Assembly: GCF_004099695.1 (NCBI RefSeq)
Contig: NZ_SCHL01000002.1
Location: 294,535-358,534 of the forward strand
DNA from: Methanosarcina sp. MSH10X1
Lineage (GTDB): Archaea; Halobacteriota; Methanosarcinia; Methanosarcinales; Methanosarcinaceae
Reading direction: 5' to 3'
Length of the DNA stretch: 64,000 nt
Under the pieces are notes generated by a model. That model did not search any database, was not told where the DNA came from, and saw only the letters and a program-made list of their open reading frames with translations. Below are positions 1 to 7,664 of this stretch, piece after piece (the stretch's first letter is position 1; each line of letters begins with the position of its first letter). Made by a program: the position numbers and the translations under genes.

Positions 1-1
1 C

Positions 2-172
2 TCCAGCATCGTTACCGATCGCTTTATTTCCCTGTCCTTGATTTCTAAAGAGGGAAGATATTATAATCATGAGATGGTGAGCTTTGAGGAACGTGCCCTT
101 GTCTGGGGACAGGAGCTTTTTAACTATTACGAAGATCTGTCTGAACAGGTAATCGAGTTAAAATCTAACTGA
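2..172 (+). CDS. C-terminal end of a helix-turn-helix regulator (DUF1724/FilR1-like), partial
   Basis: An open frame enters from the left edge and stops at 170-172. It gives 56 residues, including FEERALVWGQELFNYYEDLS. This resembles the C-terminal effector domain (DUF1724, FilR1 type) of methanogen winged-helix regulators, whose last part has an aromatic/acidic stretch ending in WGEELF-YY. The N-terminal winged helix would lie outside the window. The stop codon lies in the first unit of a 21-bp tandem repeat that continues downstream. The family call is from recall of the C-terminal pattern only. Confidence 0.6.
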   Translation, partial: SSIVTDRFISLSLISKEGRYYNHEMVSFEERALVWGQELFNYYEDLSEQVIELKSN

Positions 173-253
173 GGTTATCTGAAATCTAACTGAGGTTAAC
201 TGAAATCTAACTGAGGTTAACAGAAATCCAACTCAGGTTTAACAGAAATTTAA
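161..253. repeat. 21-bp tandem repeat, about 4.4 copies, overlapping a gene end
   Basis: Units begin at 161, 182, 203 and 224, with a degenerate fifth at 246. The unit is close to AAATCTAACTGAGGTTAACTG. The first unit holds the last codons and the TGA stop of the upstream gene, so the stop region itself has been reiterated. The fourth and fifth units are diverged. Confidence 0.9.
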
Positions 254-303
254 TTTTTTATCCCCAAAGTTTAAAATAGTTTTGAGTTCCAGCTTCCGAA
301 TCG

Positions 304-780
304 ATGAAAAAGCAGGGTTTTCCAGCAGTTATTGATGAAAATACCGAAATCCTGATTCTCGGCTCCCTTCCAGGTGACGTTTCTATCAAAAAGCATCAGT
401 ATTACGGGCATCCGGGAAATGATTTCTGGAGGCTTCTCGGCAATATTATCGGAGAAGATCTTCAGGGTATGAGTTATCAAAACCGGCTTGAAACCCTGAA
501 ACGTAATAAAATCGGACTCTGGGACGTGTTTAAAGCCGGGAAAAGAGAAGGAAGCGAGGACGCAAAGATAACGGACGAAGAAATTAACCTGTTTTCAATG
601 CTGAAAGTTATGGCTCCGAACCTGAAACTGGTTCTTTTTAATGGCAAGAAGTCCGGAGAATATGAACCGACCCTGAGAGCAATGGGATATGAAACAAAAG
701 TCCTTCCCTCGTCAAGCGGAGCTAACAGGCGATTTCTGAAAAATAGGAAGTCAGAATGGGAAGCAGCTTTCAGGCGTTGA
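304..780 (+). CDS. Hypoxanthine-DNA glycosylase (UDG superfamily family 6)
   Basis: A 158-aa single-domain protein of the uracil-DNA glycosylase fold. It would excise deaminated adenine (hypoxanthine) and so start base-excision repair. Motif 1 is GSLPGD (residues 20-25), followed by GHPGND with Asn39. Motif 2 is LPSSSGANRR (134-143), where Gly replaces the Pro usual in the SSSPAN form of Mug-like enzymes. Family 6 (HDG) was described biochemically from Methanosarcina; assignment here is by motif and length, and a Mug-type enzyme is the alternative. The gene stands alone, with its stop facing the convergent ferredoxin gene. The ATG at 304 is the first start in frame; no strong ribosome-binding site is visible. 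Confidence 0.8.
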   Translation: MKKQGFPAVIDENTEILILGSLPGDVSIKKHQYYGHPGNDFWRLLGNIIGEDLQGMSYQNRLETLKRNKIGLWDVFKAGKREGSEDAKITDEEINLFSMLKVMAPNLKLVLFNGKKSGEYEPTLRAMGYETKVLPSSSGANRRFLKNRKSEWEAAFRR

Positions 781-891
781 TAGCTCTTTCTGGCTACCAC
801 TCTCTTCCCACTCTTCTGAATAACTGGATTTTGTTCGTATTATTTAAGACATATAATTCCTGTCTTTTCGGGTTATCTGAATTCTTTCAGG

Positions 892-1071
892 TTATCTTAC
901 TTCTATAGCGTGTATGGGACAGGTTTCTTCACAGGCTCCGCAATCTACACATTCTTCTTCGTCTACAACTGCGCAACCCTCGTCCTCATCAATAATGATT
1001 GCCTCTACAGGACACTCTTCTACGCAGGTTCCACAGCCTGTACATTCTTCTTTGTTGACTTTTGCTGGCAT
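892..1071 (-). CDS. 2[4Fe-4S] ferredoxin
   Basis: A 59-aa protein. Two cysteine clusters, [12 protein letters not shown] and [12 protein letters not shown], each have the CxxCxxCxxxCP pattern that binds one [4Fe-4S] cluster. The acidic linker between them (IIDEDEG) is typical of clostridial-type ferredoxins of methanogens. The start is set by AAGGAG nine bases upstream of the ATG. It would carry low-potential electrons in the cytoplasm. No redox partner is adjacent, so its specific role is open. It is transcribed alone, with a TATA-like stretch upstream. Confidence 0.93.
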   Translation of the reverse strand: MPAKVNKEECTGCGTCVEECPVEAIIIDEDEGCAVVDEEECVDCGACEETCPIHAIEVR

Positions 1072-1168
1072 ATCTTATAACTCCTTTCTTGCGTTTTTCC
1101 ATACCTTTTTCTGTGCTCCTTATGCTTACTGCTCATATCAGTATTTTCAAAGCACAACCGGGATTTAG

Positions 1169-1202
1169 AATCTAAATTAGTCTGAAATCTAAGTTAGTCT
1201 GA
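1169..1202. repeat. 17-bp direct repeat, two copies
   Basis: AATCTAAATTAGTCTGA and AATCTAAGTTAGTCTGA are adjacent, differ at one base, and lie upstream of the ferredoxin gene. They share the AAATCTAA core with the 21-bp array at 161-253. Confidence 0.8.
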
Positions 1203-1221
1203 CCCCATTTTTATCTATGGT

Positions 1222-1240
1222 ATTTTATATATATAAACTT
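1222..1240 (-). promoter_or_regulatory. Candidate TATA box upstream of the ferredoxin gene
   Basis: On the minus strand the sequence reads TTTATATATATAAA, an archaeal TATA-like element about 150 bases before the ferredoxin start. No BRE was verified. The distance implies a leader of about 120 nt. Confidence 0.4.
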
Positions 1241-1273
1241 GATCTTATAGATCTGTAACGGTTTTGCCGACAA

Positions 1274-3742
1274 TCAGGCTGTTTCAGAATTTTCTGCTAT
1301 ATTGAGCCGTACCGCGAATTCCGTCCCGCCGTCGGTCTTAAGTTCAAGTTCTCCGTCAAGCTGGTCTACCAGTGCATTTACCAGCTGCAAGCCAAGCGTA
1401 TCAGGGTTTTCGATATCAACATTTTCAGGAAAACCTGCCCCCGTATCAGAAACTGTTAGCACAAGTTCTGTGATCCCACAACCCTGCTTATATTCTTTAT
1501 CTTCATACTTTTTATCTTCAAGTTTCTTGCCTTCAGACTCTTTATCTTCATCTGTCCAGGATTTACTTTCACTCTTTTCTTCTTTACTGAGCCGGATTTC
1601 AATTTCCCCTCTTCTTCTTCCCGGAAATGCATGTTTTAATGAATTAGAAACGAGCTCATTGACAACAATCCCCAGGGGAATTGCTATCTCAACATTGAGG
1701 AAAACTTCCTCTTTGAAATAGGTTTGCAGGTTTACTCCGGGATGACCTACGCTGTAAGTCTGGAAAAGATTCTCAACCAGCTTCCTTAGGTATGCTGCAA
1801 AATTAAGGGTCTCGGTATTCCTTTCCTGGTAAAGCTCCTCATGGATAAGGGCCATGGAAACGATACGGTTCTGGCTCTCCCTGAAAGCTTCTCTAACCTT
1901 CTCATCTTCAAATTTTTCAGCCTGCAGATCCAGCAGGGACGAGATAACCTGCAAATTATTCTTTATCCTGTGATGGATCTCCTTTATGCGGGCTTCCTTT
2001 ATTTCGTTCAGGGCTTCCTCTGCCTCTTTTTTCTCTGTAATATCGTAAACCGCTCCCTGGTACTTATCCGACTTTTCCCCTCTTCCCTGAATTTTCTGAT
2101 ACAGCTCCTTTATCCATTTTATTTTTCCATCCTTACGTATTATCCTGTACTCAAATTCGGTATCATGGGTACGGGCAGAATTCTTGATTCTCATTACCTG
2201 CTTAAGGATTGCAGGTCGGTCTTCCGGATAAATTATATCCATCCACATAACCTGCTTAGACATGAAATCCTCTTCAGTATATCCGGTGATCTCTTCGACA
2301 GTCCCGTGAGTAAACTCAGGAATAAGATTCTCATCTAGCTGGAAAGCAACCCCTTTGAAGTTATGTATAAATGAACGGTATTTTTCCTCACTCTTCTCCA
2401 GCTTCTCCTGGGTAAGTTTCCTTTCAGTAATATTTTTAATTATTCCGAGAATCCTGTCTACTTTACCTTCTTTATCTTTCAGGCAGGCCCCGATATCTTC
2501 AATAAAAATGTAATTTCCATCTTTTCTCCTGCACCTGTATTCTAAACGGTAAGTCCCTCCATCTGTAATACACCGTCTGTAATTTTTCTCTATATTATTC
2601 CGGTCTTCAGGGTGAATCTGCCCCAACCAGAATTGTATGCCCATGTCCCTGAAGTTTTTAGATGTAAAACCTGTAAGTTCCTCAGTATTTCCTGCCCATT
2701 CAGCGTAATCCTGTTCTACATCATAATCGTATACAATCTGCCCTGTCTGTTCAGCGACTATGCGGTATCTTTCTTCCCCTTTCTCGATTTGCTTGCGGGC
2801 AAGTTTCTCTTCTGTAATATCCTTAACGACCCCAAGAACTCTGTAAGTATTGCCGTCCTTGTTAACGAGATATGTGCCTGTATCTTCAACATAAATATAG
2901 GTCCCGTCTTTTTTCCTTAGCCGGTACTCTATACGCTCTCTTCCTCCGGTCTTCCTGGCTTGCATGAAATTTTCAACCACGTAATTCCGGTCTTCAGGAT
3001 AGATATGCTCAAGCCAGTTCTCCAGAGTAAAATTTTTAACCTCTTCTAAACTGTACCCGAAAACCTCTTCAACAGCACCTGCCCAGGAGAGCCTGTTATT
3101 CCGGATATCGTTATCATATACGAGCTGCCCTGTCTGTTCGGTAACGATTCCGTACCTCTCTTCGATTTCTTCAAGGATTTTCTCGGATTCTCGGAGTTTA
3201 GTGATATCCTGGAAAATCGTAGCAAGCCCGGAGATATTCCCCTTTTCATCCCTGAAAGCAAATTTATTTATAAAAAAAGTTCTTCTTGTTCCGTCCGCGA
3301 GTATTATCTCCTGCTCATAAATTTCGCTTCCTCCGGATTTCAGAAGTTTTGTATCAATCTGATTGTATTCGTTACAAACTTCTGCAAGCTTCCTCCCGCT
3401 CACTGTATCTCTTTCGGGAAATTTTTCTACTAATTTTCTGCAGACCTCAGGTAGGGTGAATCCTATAATTTCTTCCTCAGGGAGACCGATTATCTGTCTG
3501 GCAAATGCCTTATTGACCCCCAGATACACCCCATTCCTATTTTTATAATAAATAGGATTGAGTATTGTATCAAGCATACTTTTAAGAAAATGAAAATCGC
3601 TATGAAAATGAAAATCACTTTGAATTACAGTCTCCTTTCTATTATTGGCTGGAGTCTGGTTGCGGAATACCCTGCCTGCAGTACTTAGTTTCTCGGTGTC
3701 CTCATCCTCCGATTTGGCAGGTTTGTGCTCCCTATTTTTCAT
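1274..3742 (-). CDS. Multi-PAS sensor histidine kinase (HisKA_2 type), cytosolic
   Basis: 822 aa with no membrane segment. Four PAS domains lie at about 50-180, 185-310, 315-445 and 450-570. The first ends in a FQDIT motif, the others in VVKDIT, IIKNIT and VYDIT. A HisKA_2 dimerisation/phosphoacceptor region follows (IHHRIKNNLQVISSLLDLQ, about 595-615), then a HATPase with an N box (NELVSNSLKHAF) and a G box (DTGAGF). A charged, low-complexity insert rich in Lys, Glu and Asp (about 710-750) separates the N box from the G box and is absent from the related kinase at 62348. No response regulator is adjacent. PAS 2 and 3 resemble each other and may be an internal duplication. Ligands are unknown. 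Confidence 0.9.
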   Translation of the reverse strand: MKNREHKPAKSEDEDTEKLSTAGRVFRNQTPANNRKETVIQSDFHFHSDFHFLKSMLDTILNPIYYKNRNGVYLGVNKAFARQIIGLPEEEIIGFTLPEVCRKLVEKFPERDTVSGRKLAEVCNEYNQIDTKLLKSGGSEIYEQEIILADGTRRTFFINKFAFRDEKGNISGLATIFQDITKLRESEKILEEIEERYGIVTEQTGQLVYDNDIRNNRLSWAGAVEEVFGYSLEEVKNFTLENWLEHIYPEDRNYVVENFMQARKTGGRERIEYRLRKKDGTYIYVEDTGTYLVNKDGNTYRVLGVVKDITEEKLARKQIEKGEERYRIVAEQTGQIVYDYDVEQDYAEWAGNTEELTGFTSKNFRDMGIQFWLGQIHPEDRNNIEKNYRRCITDGGTYRLEYRCRRKDGNYIFIEDIGACLKDKEGKVDRILGIIKNITERKLTQEKLEKSEEKYRSFIHNFKGVAFQLDENLIPEFTHGTVEEITGYTEEDFMSKQVMWMDIIYPEDRPAILKQVMRIKNSARTHDTEFEYRIIRKDGKIKWIKELYQKIQGRGEKSDKYQGAVYDITEKKEAEEALNEIKEARIKEIHHRIKNNLQVISSLLDLQAEKFEDEKVREAFRESQNRIVSMALIHEELYQERNTETLNFAAYLRKLVENLFQTYSVGHPGVNLQTYFKEEVFLNVEIAIPLGIVVNELVSNSLKHAFPGRRRGEIEIRLSKEEKSESKSWTDEDKESEGKKLEDKKYEDKEYKQGCGITELVLTVSDTGAGFPENVDIENPDTLGLQLVNALVDQLDGELELKTDGGTEFAVRLNIAENSETA

Positions 3743-4321
3743 TTGCCTTGCTCCTTTTCCTGATTTTTTTAAATCTCTGCCGCTGCATTAAATTGAAAAA
3801 TCCCAATTTTTCCGGGCACGCTCAGTCCGTTTGAGCGCGGGATTTTTTTCAGCAAAATAGCCTTTTCAAGTTTTTACCCGCATCATGCGATATTCTCATA
3901 AACTATTCTATGGGTTTTATAAATTTATACATATACATTGAATAAAAGCTGGGTAAAATTAATCGTATAAGTCCAGTTGCAGTCCACCTGTGAACCGGAC
4001 CAGGCAAAGCATCTGAAATCAGAATAATACAGTTTTTTCTGTCATGTCAGGTTTGTTAAATCATAGCGGGCTAATCGTGCTAATCCTATTCCAGTTCCTC
4101 TAAAAAGATACCTCAAATTTTTAACCATCGGAAATCCGGACTGAGCAACGTTTACGGGTTCAGTACTCAAAAAGGAGTTAGAAAGAAGCTTTTGAGAAGT
4201 ATGAACCCGCTAGCAGGCAGATATTTTAATTTTACCAATTTTAAATCCATGTGGATTTTTTAATAGCGTCGCTGTCAAACCGGCACTTTCTCTTGATTCT
4301 CATAGAAAGACTCAGAATATT
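3743..4321. other. 579-bp intergenic spacer
   Basis: No open frame or RNA gene is recognised. It holds the 5' side of the kinase gene, TATA-like AT stretches around 3910-3945, and an imperfect inverted repeat at 4155-4209, listed separately. Confidence 0.6.
4155..4209. repeat. Imperfect inverted repeat, arms of about 18 bp
   Basis: The left arm CGGGTTCAGTACTCAAAA and the right arm TTTTGAGAAGTATGAACCCG pair with a small bulge around a loop of about 17 bases. It lies 3' of the M28 peptidase gene without an adjacent T tract, so terminator function is uncertain. A small mobile-element remnant is possible. Confidence 0.6.
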
Positions 4322-5572
4322 TTACAAATCCTCGATCTCAAGCAATTTCGAAGCCGCAGCGAGGTTCATCCGGATAATTTCCAGTGCGAGCCCGTAATCT
4401 ATGTGATCAAGCGTATCATTAACAGTATGGATATTGCTATTTGAACTGTCAGTTCCTTCTATAGTGAGAACCGCAGGGATGAGCTTATCAATGAATGGGA
4501 CGTGGTCGCTGTTGAATGGGCTCTCTGAGGTCTGGACTATGAGTGATGTATATGTGGCTGCTGCTTGAGCAAGTTCCTTCATCAGAGCCCTGGAAATCGG
4601 TGCCCCCTCAAGCAGGACAGCCGGGGACTCGGTATTCAGGGTCGCAACCATATCCATGTTTATAACGGCACAAATTCGGTCACATTCGTTTTTCGACAAG
4701 CTACTTACATACTGTTTGCTCCCGTAAAGTCCCTGCTCCTCCCCTCCAAAGAGGATAAACCGTAAATCATGTTTTGACGGATATTCTGCAAGCACGCGTG
4801 CGATTTCCAGGACCCCTGCAGCCCCGCTTGCGTTGTCATCCGCACCGGGGGCGGGTACATCTCTTCCCCCCCTTACGTTAATCGAATCAAGATGGGCAGT
4901 AATAAGCAGAAGTTTACGGTTTTCACTCCCTCTGCCCGGGCGGTCTGCCACGACATTAGCGCTGCTGTCGCTCCGAATATTTACTGGCTGCTGTCCTACC
5001 TGATAACCAAAATTTTGAAACTGATTGGCCGCCCAAAGTGCAGCGCTGATAAATTGAGAACTGAAGGAATGGCGCGTCTGGAAATCAACAAGTAAGCTCA
5101 TGTAAGTACTGTATGTGGTCTGTGATACAGCCGCAACACTTGCCTTCAGGCCGGGCAGGACAGGCTGGGCTTCAGGTCTTGCTATATCCATGATCACACT
5201 GCCCATTGCCAGCGGGCGCACTGTCCACCAATCTTCTTTACTTTCAGCGAGGCGGCTTGCTTCTTCAGGAAGAAGGTCGGCTACAAGGTAACGGCCTTTC
5301 TCCAAAACTATCCGGGCGTCAGGATACATATTCTGGAATTCCCTTCCTGTCTGGATAACGAGATAAAGCCGACCTTCCAGTTCGTGACTTTCGGCGTGTT
5401 CGGGACTTATGCCTGCCTGTCCGGCTTTACTGGTAAATTCAACCCATTCTTCCGTAGCTGTCCAGACTATAGTCTTATCCCCCAGGCGGGCCCAATGCGC
5501 CCCGAAATCTTCTGCCGATTTCTCAACAATGTGTTCTTCGCTTGAATCCGAGAGTACTGCATATTTCCCCAT
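4322..5572 (-). CDS. M28-family zinc aminopeptidase
   Basis: 416 aa. The C-terminal M28 domain keeps the two-zinc site: His227 (TAHLDS), Asp245 (GADDNASG), the Glu pair 278-279 (GGEEQG), Asp307 (NMDM) and His382. It should remove N-terminal residues from peptides. About 200 N-terminal residues form a less conserved region. No signal peptide is visible, so it is either cytoplasmic or exported by an unknown route. The ATG follows GGGGGGAGTT, a G-tract ribosome-binding site shared with neighbouring peptidase genes. The upstream 109-aa gene ends 19 bases before this start, so the two are likely co-transcribed. Confidence 0.9.
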   Translation of the reverse strand: MGKYAVLSDSSEEHIVEKSAEDFGAHWARLGDKTIVWTATEEWVEFTSKAGQAGISPEHAESHELEGRLYLVIQTGREFQNMYPDARIVLEKGRYLVADLLPEEASRLAESKEDWWTVRPLAMGSVIMDIARPEAQPVLPGLKASVAAVSQTTYSTYMSLLVDFQTRHSFSSQFISAALWAANQFQNFGYQVGQQPVNIRSDSSANVVADRPGRGSENRKLLLITAHLDSINVRGGRDVPAPGADDNASGAAGVLEIARVLAEYPSKHDLRFILFGGEEQGLYGSKQYVSSLSKNECDRICAVINMDMVATLNTESPAVLLEGAPISRALMKELAQAAATYTSLIVQTSESPFNSDHVPFIDKLIPAVLTIEGTDSSNSNIHTVNDTLDHIDYGLALEIIRMNLAAASKLLEIEDL

Positions 5573-5591
5573 AACTCCCCCCGCACACGGA

Positions 5592-5921
5592 TCAAGAAGA
5601 TGCTGGCAGCTCCCGCACCTTCAATATCTTTTCATCACAATGAAGGATTTCAATGATTCCAGGCGGTTGAACGTTCCCCTCAAAAGATATACGCACACGT
5701 CTGGAAGTTTCCGCTTCCCAGTGTCCATTAATTCCATCAAGGGCATCAGTACGACCGATTCCCCAATCGATGAACACCCCATCTTGCCTGAACTCGATAC
5801 CATCCCTGCCTCGAGCTGGGGGAAATTCGTATTCCTCCGGCCTATATACAGTTACTCCATTCTGGTCTTCTTCAAAGGAGTGTATCCATTTTCTAAAGAT
5901 CTCATCAGGTAATTCGGTCAT
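5592..5921 (-). CDS. Unrecognised 109-aa protein in the peptidase island
   Basis: 109 aa, acidic, with no signal peptide, cysteine cluster or membrane segment. The N-terminal half has WIHSFEEDQNGVTVYRP, PPARGRDGIEF and FIDWGIG. The pattern of short strands ending in IIEILHCDEKILKVREL suggests a small beta-barrel like a minimal lipocalin fold. I recall similar small hypothetical proteins in bacteria but know of no function. It is coupled to the M28 gene (19-bp gap) and lies downstream of the M43 gene (210 bp). By analogy with emfourin it may be an inhibitor or chaperone of a neighbouring peptidase; that is inference. An AAAGGGA ribosome-binding site supports the ATG. Confidence 0.75.
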   Translation of the reverse strand: MTELPDEIFRKWIHSFEEDQNGVTVYRPEEYEFPPARGRDGIEFRQDGVFIDWGIGRTDALDGINGHWEAETSRRVRISFEGNVQPPGIIEILHCDEKILKVRELPASS

Positions 5922-6131
5922 AGTTTGTCCCTTTACTCAATCATATTTTGCCCTTCGTATTTGCCTGTACCAGATCAGGATTTACCCTTACTCCGTCCAT
6001 CTATTCATAATCCGTTACTGATTTAGCCCATTTCAGTTATACCTTTATTTATGGTACAGGCCAGGTTCGGTATAGTGAACGAGATGGCAGGACTCTCCGT
6101 TTCCAGGCAATGCTGTCTCTGCCTTTCGGTC

Positions 6132-7145
6132 TCACTTTGGCATAGGCATTTTACGTTCAGATGATGCCCCTTCTCTCCCTCTGCTTTCCACTCCGGCAAG
6201 GAACGATGACCGCGGCCCTTCAAGGCAGGCATTTACCCGGATCGCCTGACCTTGAGTAAACATAACCATGCATTTGTCATCAACGTAGTCCATGTAATTC
6301 ATGAACATATCACCGTCTGGTCCGTTGCCACAACTAATATGTGGAAATGACGGAACCCCATAGTTAGGGTGGCCCTGATTTGGAGTATCATCAACCTCAT
6401 CCGAGAGTGAACACGGGTCTTCAAAACGTAGTTCATCACCCCATATATGGTAAAGATTTAACCAGTGACCTATCTCATGGGTGGCAGTCCGTCCCTGATC
6501 AAATGGCGGTCTGGCAGTTCCAAGGGTACCGAATCCTGTGTAAGTAACGACAACGCCATCTGTTTCAGCTGGCCCTCCTGGAAATTGTGCGTAACCCAGT
6601 AGACCTCCTCCAAGCTTACAGACCCAAATATTCAGATAATGGTCAGTCGGCCATGCATCCTTGCCGCCGGTAGCTTCGAATTTAACTTTATCATCCGTAC
6701 GAAAAGAGGTCACTAAGCTACGGGTGCGAGTAATTCCTGTAGTCGGAGTCCCATCCGGGGCTCTCGTTGCAAGGAAAAATTCAATTCCGATGTCTGCTGT
6801 AAGACCACTCCAGACAGGAGGCACCTGCGATACGTCTGAATTCAGCTTACGGAAGTCTTTATTAAGGACATCGATCTGGCTCATGATCTGGGCATCAGAA
6901 ATATTCTCCTCTTCTTTACTCCATACAACATGAACGACCACAGGAATCTGGATTATTCCTGTCCTGGATATTGCTCGAAATCCTTTTTTATATTCAAGTG
7001 CAAGAGTTTCAATTTGATCACGCGCTTTCATATACGACTCATTCGCCAGTAACCTGTGATGAACTTCCATCGCTCCGCATTTACGCTGAGTTGGCACTTC
7101 AGAAGGCTCTTCCCCTATCTCCTTATTCTCAGATTTTTCTTCCAT
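6132..7145 (-). CDS. Ulilysin-like M43B metalloendopeptidase (pappalysin family)
   Basis: 337 aa. The zinc site [11 protein letters not shown] gives His223, Glu224, His227 and His233. A Met-turn (FMNYMDY, Met285) places it in the metzincin clan, M43B family. The sequence resembles ulilysin (LysargiNase) of Methanosarcina acetivorans, which cleaves before Arg or Lys. Cys23 in RKCGAM matches the cysteine-switch position of pro-ulilysin, and Ser60-Arg61 matches its autocatalytic site, so a zymogen of about 60 residues is predicted. There is no signal peptide. The ATG follows GGGGGG by eight bases. The emfourin-like gene lies 135 bp upstream. The acidic/basic C-terminal tail (320-337) looks variable. 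Confidence 0.9.
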   Translation of the reverse strand: MEEKSENKEIGEEPSEVPTQRKCGAMEVHHRLLANESYMKARDQIETLALEYKKGFRAISRTGIIQIPVVVHVVWSKEEENISDAQIMSQIDVLNKDFRKLNSDVSQVPPVWSGLTADIGIEFFLATRAPDGTPTTGITRTRSLVTSFRTDDKVKFEATGGKDAWPTDHYLNIWVCKLGGGLLGYAQFPGGPAETDGVVVTYTGFGTLGTARPPFDQGRTATHEIGHWLNLYHIWGDELRFEDPCSLSDEVDDTPNQGHPNYGVPSFPHISCGNGPDGDMFMNYMDYVDDKCMVMFTQGQAIRVNACLEGPRSSFLAGVESRGREGASSERKMPMPK

Positions 7146-7280
7146 GTGTACATCCCCCCGTTACTTATTCTAGATTGCAAATCTCAAAATTTAATTTAAC
7201 TATCTGCCGAAAGTTTGCCTTTTCCGGACGGCTTTCTTTTCTAAGCTGCCTTCCTCCAGAATACCGGTCTTTTCTATCCA

Positions 7281-7598
7281 TCAGTCCTTTCTAAGCCGCT
7301 CCCACGCAAGCTCCTGCAAAAACTCTAATAGCGGTTTCAATTGATCTGGTACCGTAGCATCATTAAAAGATAATGATTTTTTCTGACCCCCTTCATAAAT
7401 TATGAGTTTATAATAAAACACATCAGGAGGGCCAGCAGTACCGGGAGCGATCTCACTTTGTTGAAGTTCAAGTACTCTGGAGCTTTCTATAAGCCCCAGG
7501 AGCTTATTTGCAGTTTCCGGAGGAAGTTTATCAGTGTCTCCACGATATGTCAGGTCAATATTGGCGTATCCGCCTGAGATCTCAAACTCGATGTGCAT
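7281..7598 (-). CDS. Emfourin-like inhibitor of protealysin-type peptidase
   Basis: 105 aa. It begins with a beta hairpin containing SGGYANIDLTYRGDT, then a helix (KLPPETANKLLGLIESS) and a paired-strand segment (YYKLIIYEGGQKKSLSF). This matches the emfourin pattern: an R/S-GG-A-I motif, a Leu-rich helix, then a DGG turn. Emfourins are small intracellular inhibitors encoded next to protealysin-like M4 peptidases in bacteria. Here the gene starts 66 bp after the M4 stop on the same strand, which is the expected arrangement. It likely keeps the peptidase inactive inside the cell. Assignment is by pattern and context. Confidence 0.78.
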   Translation of the reverse strand: MHIEFEISGGYANIDLTYRGDTDKLPPETANKLLGLIESSRVLELQQSEIAPGTAGPPDVFYYKLIIYEGGQKKSLSFNDATVPDQLKPLLEFLQELAWERLRKD

Positions 7599-7664
7599 AT
7601 AACCAGCGGTTCCTGTTTCTTTGTGAATAGCCCTGTACTTCTAAAATATAGTGGGGCAAAAAAA

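Noticed and set aside
914..1168. 84-codon plus-strand frame, Ser/Thr-rich
   Set aside because: It is the antisense of the ferredoxin gene; its Ser/Cys-rich composition reflects the complement of Cys codons.
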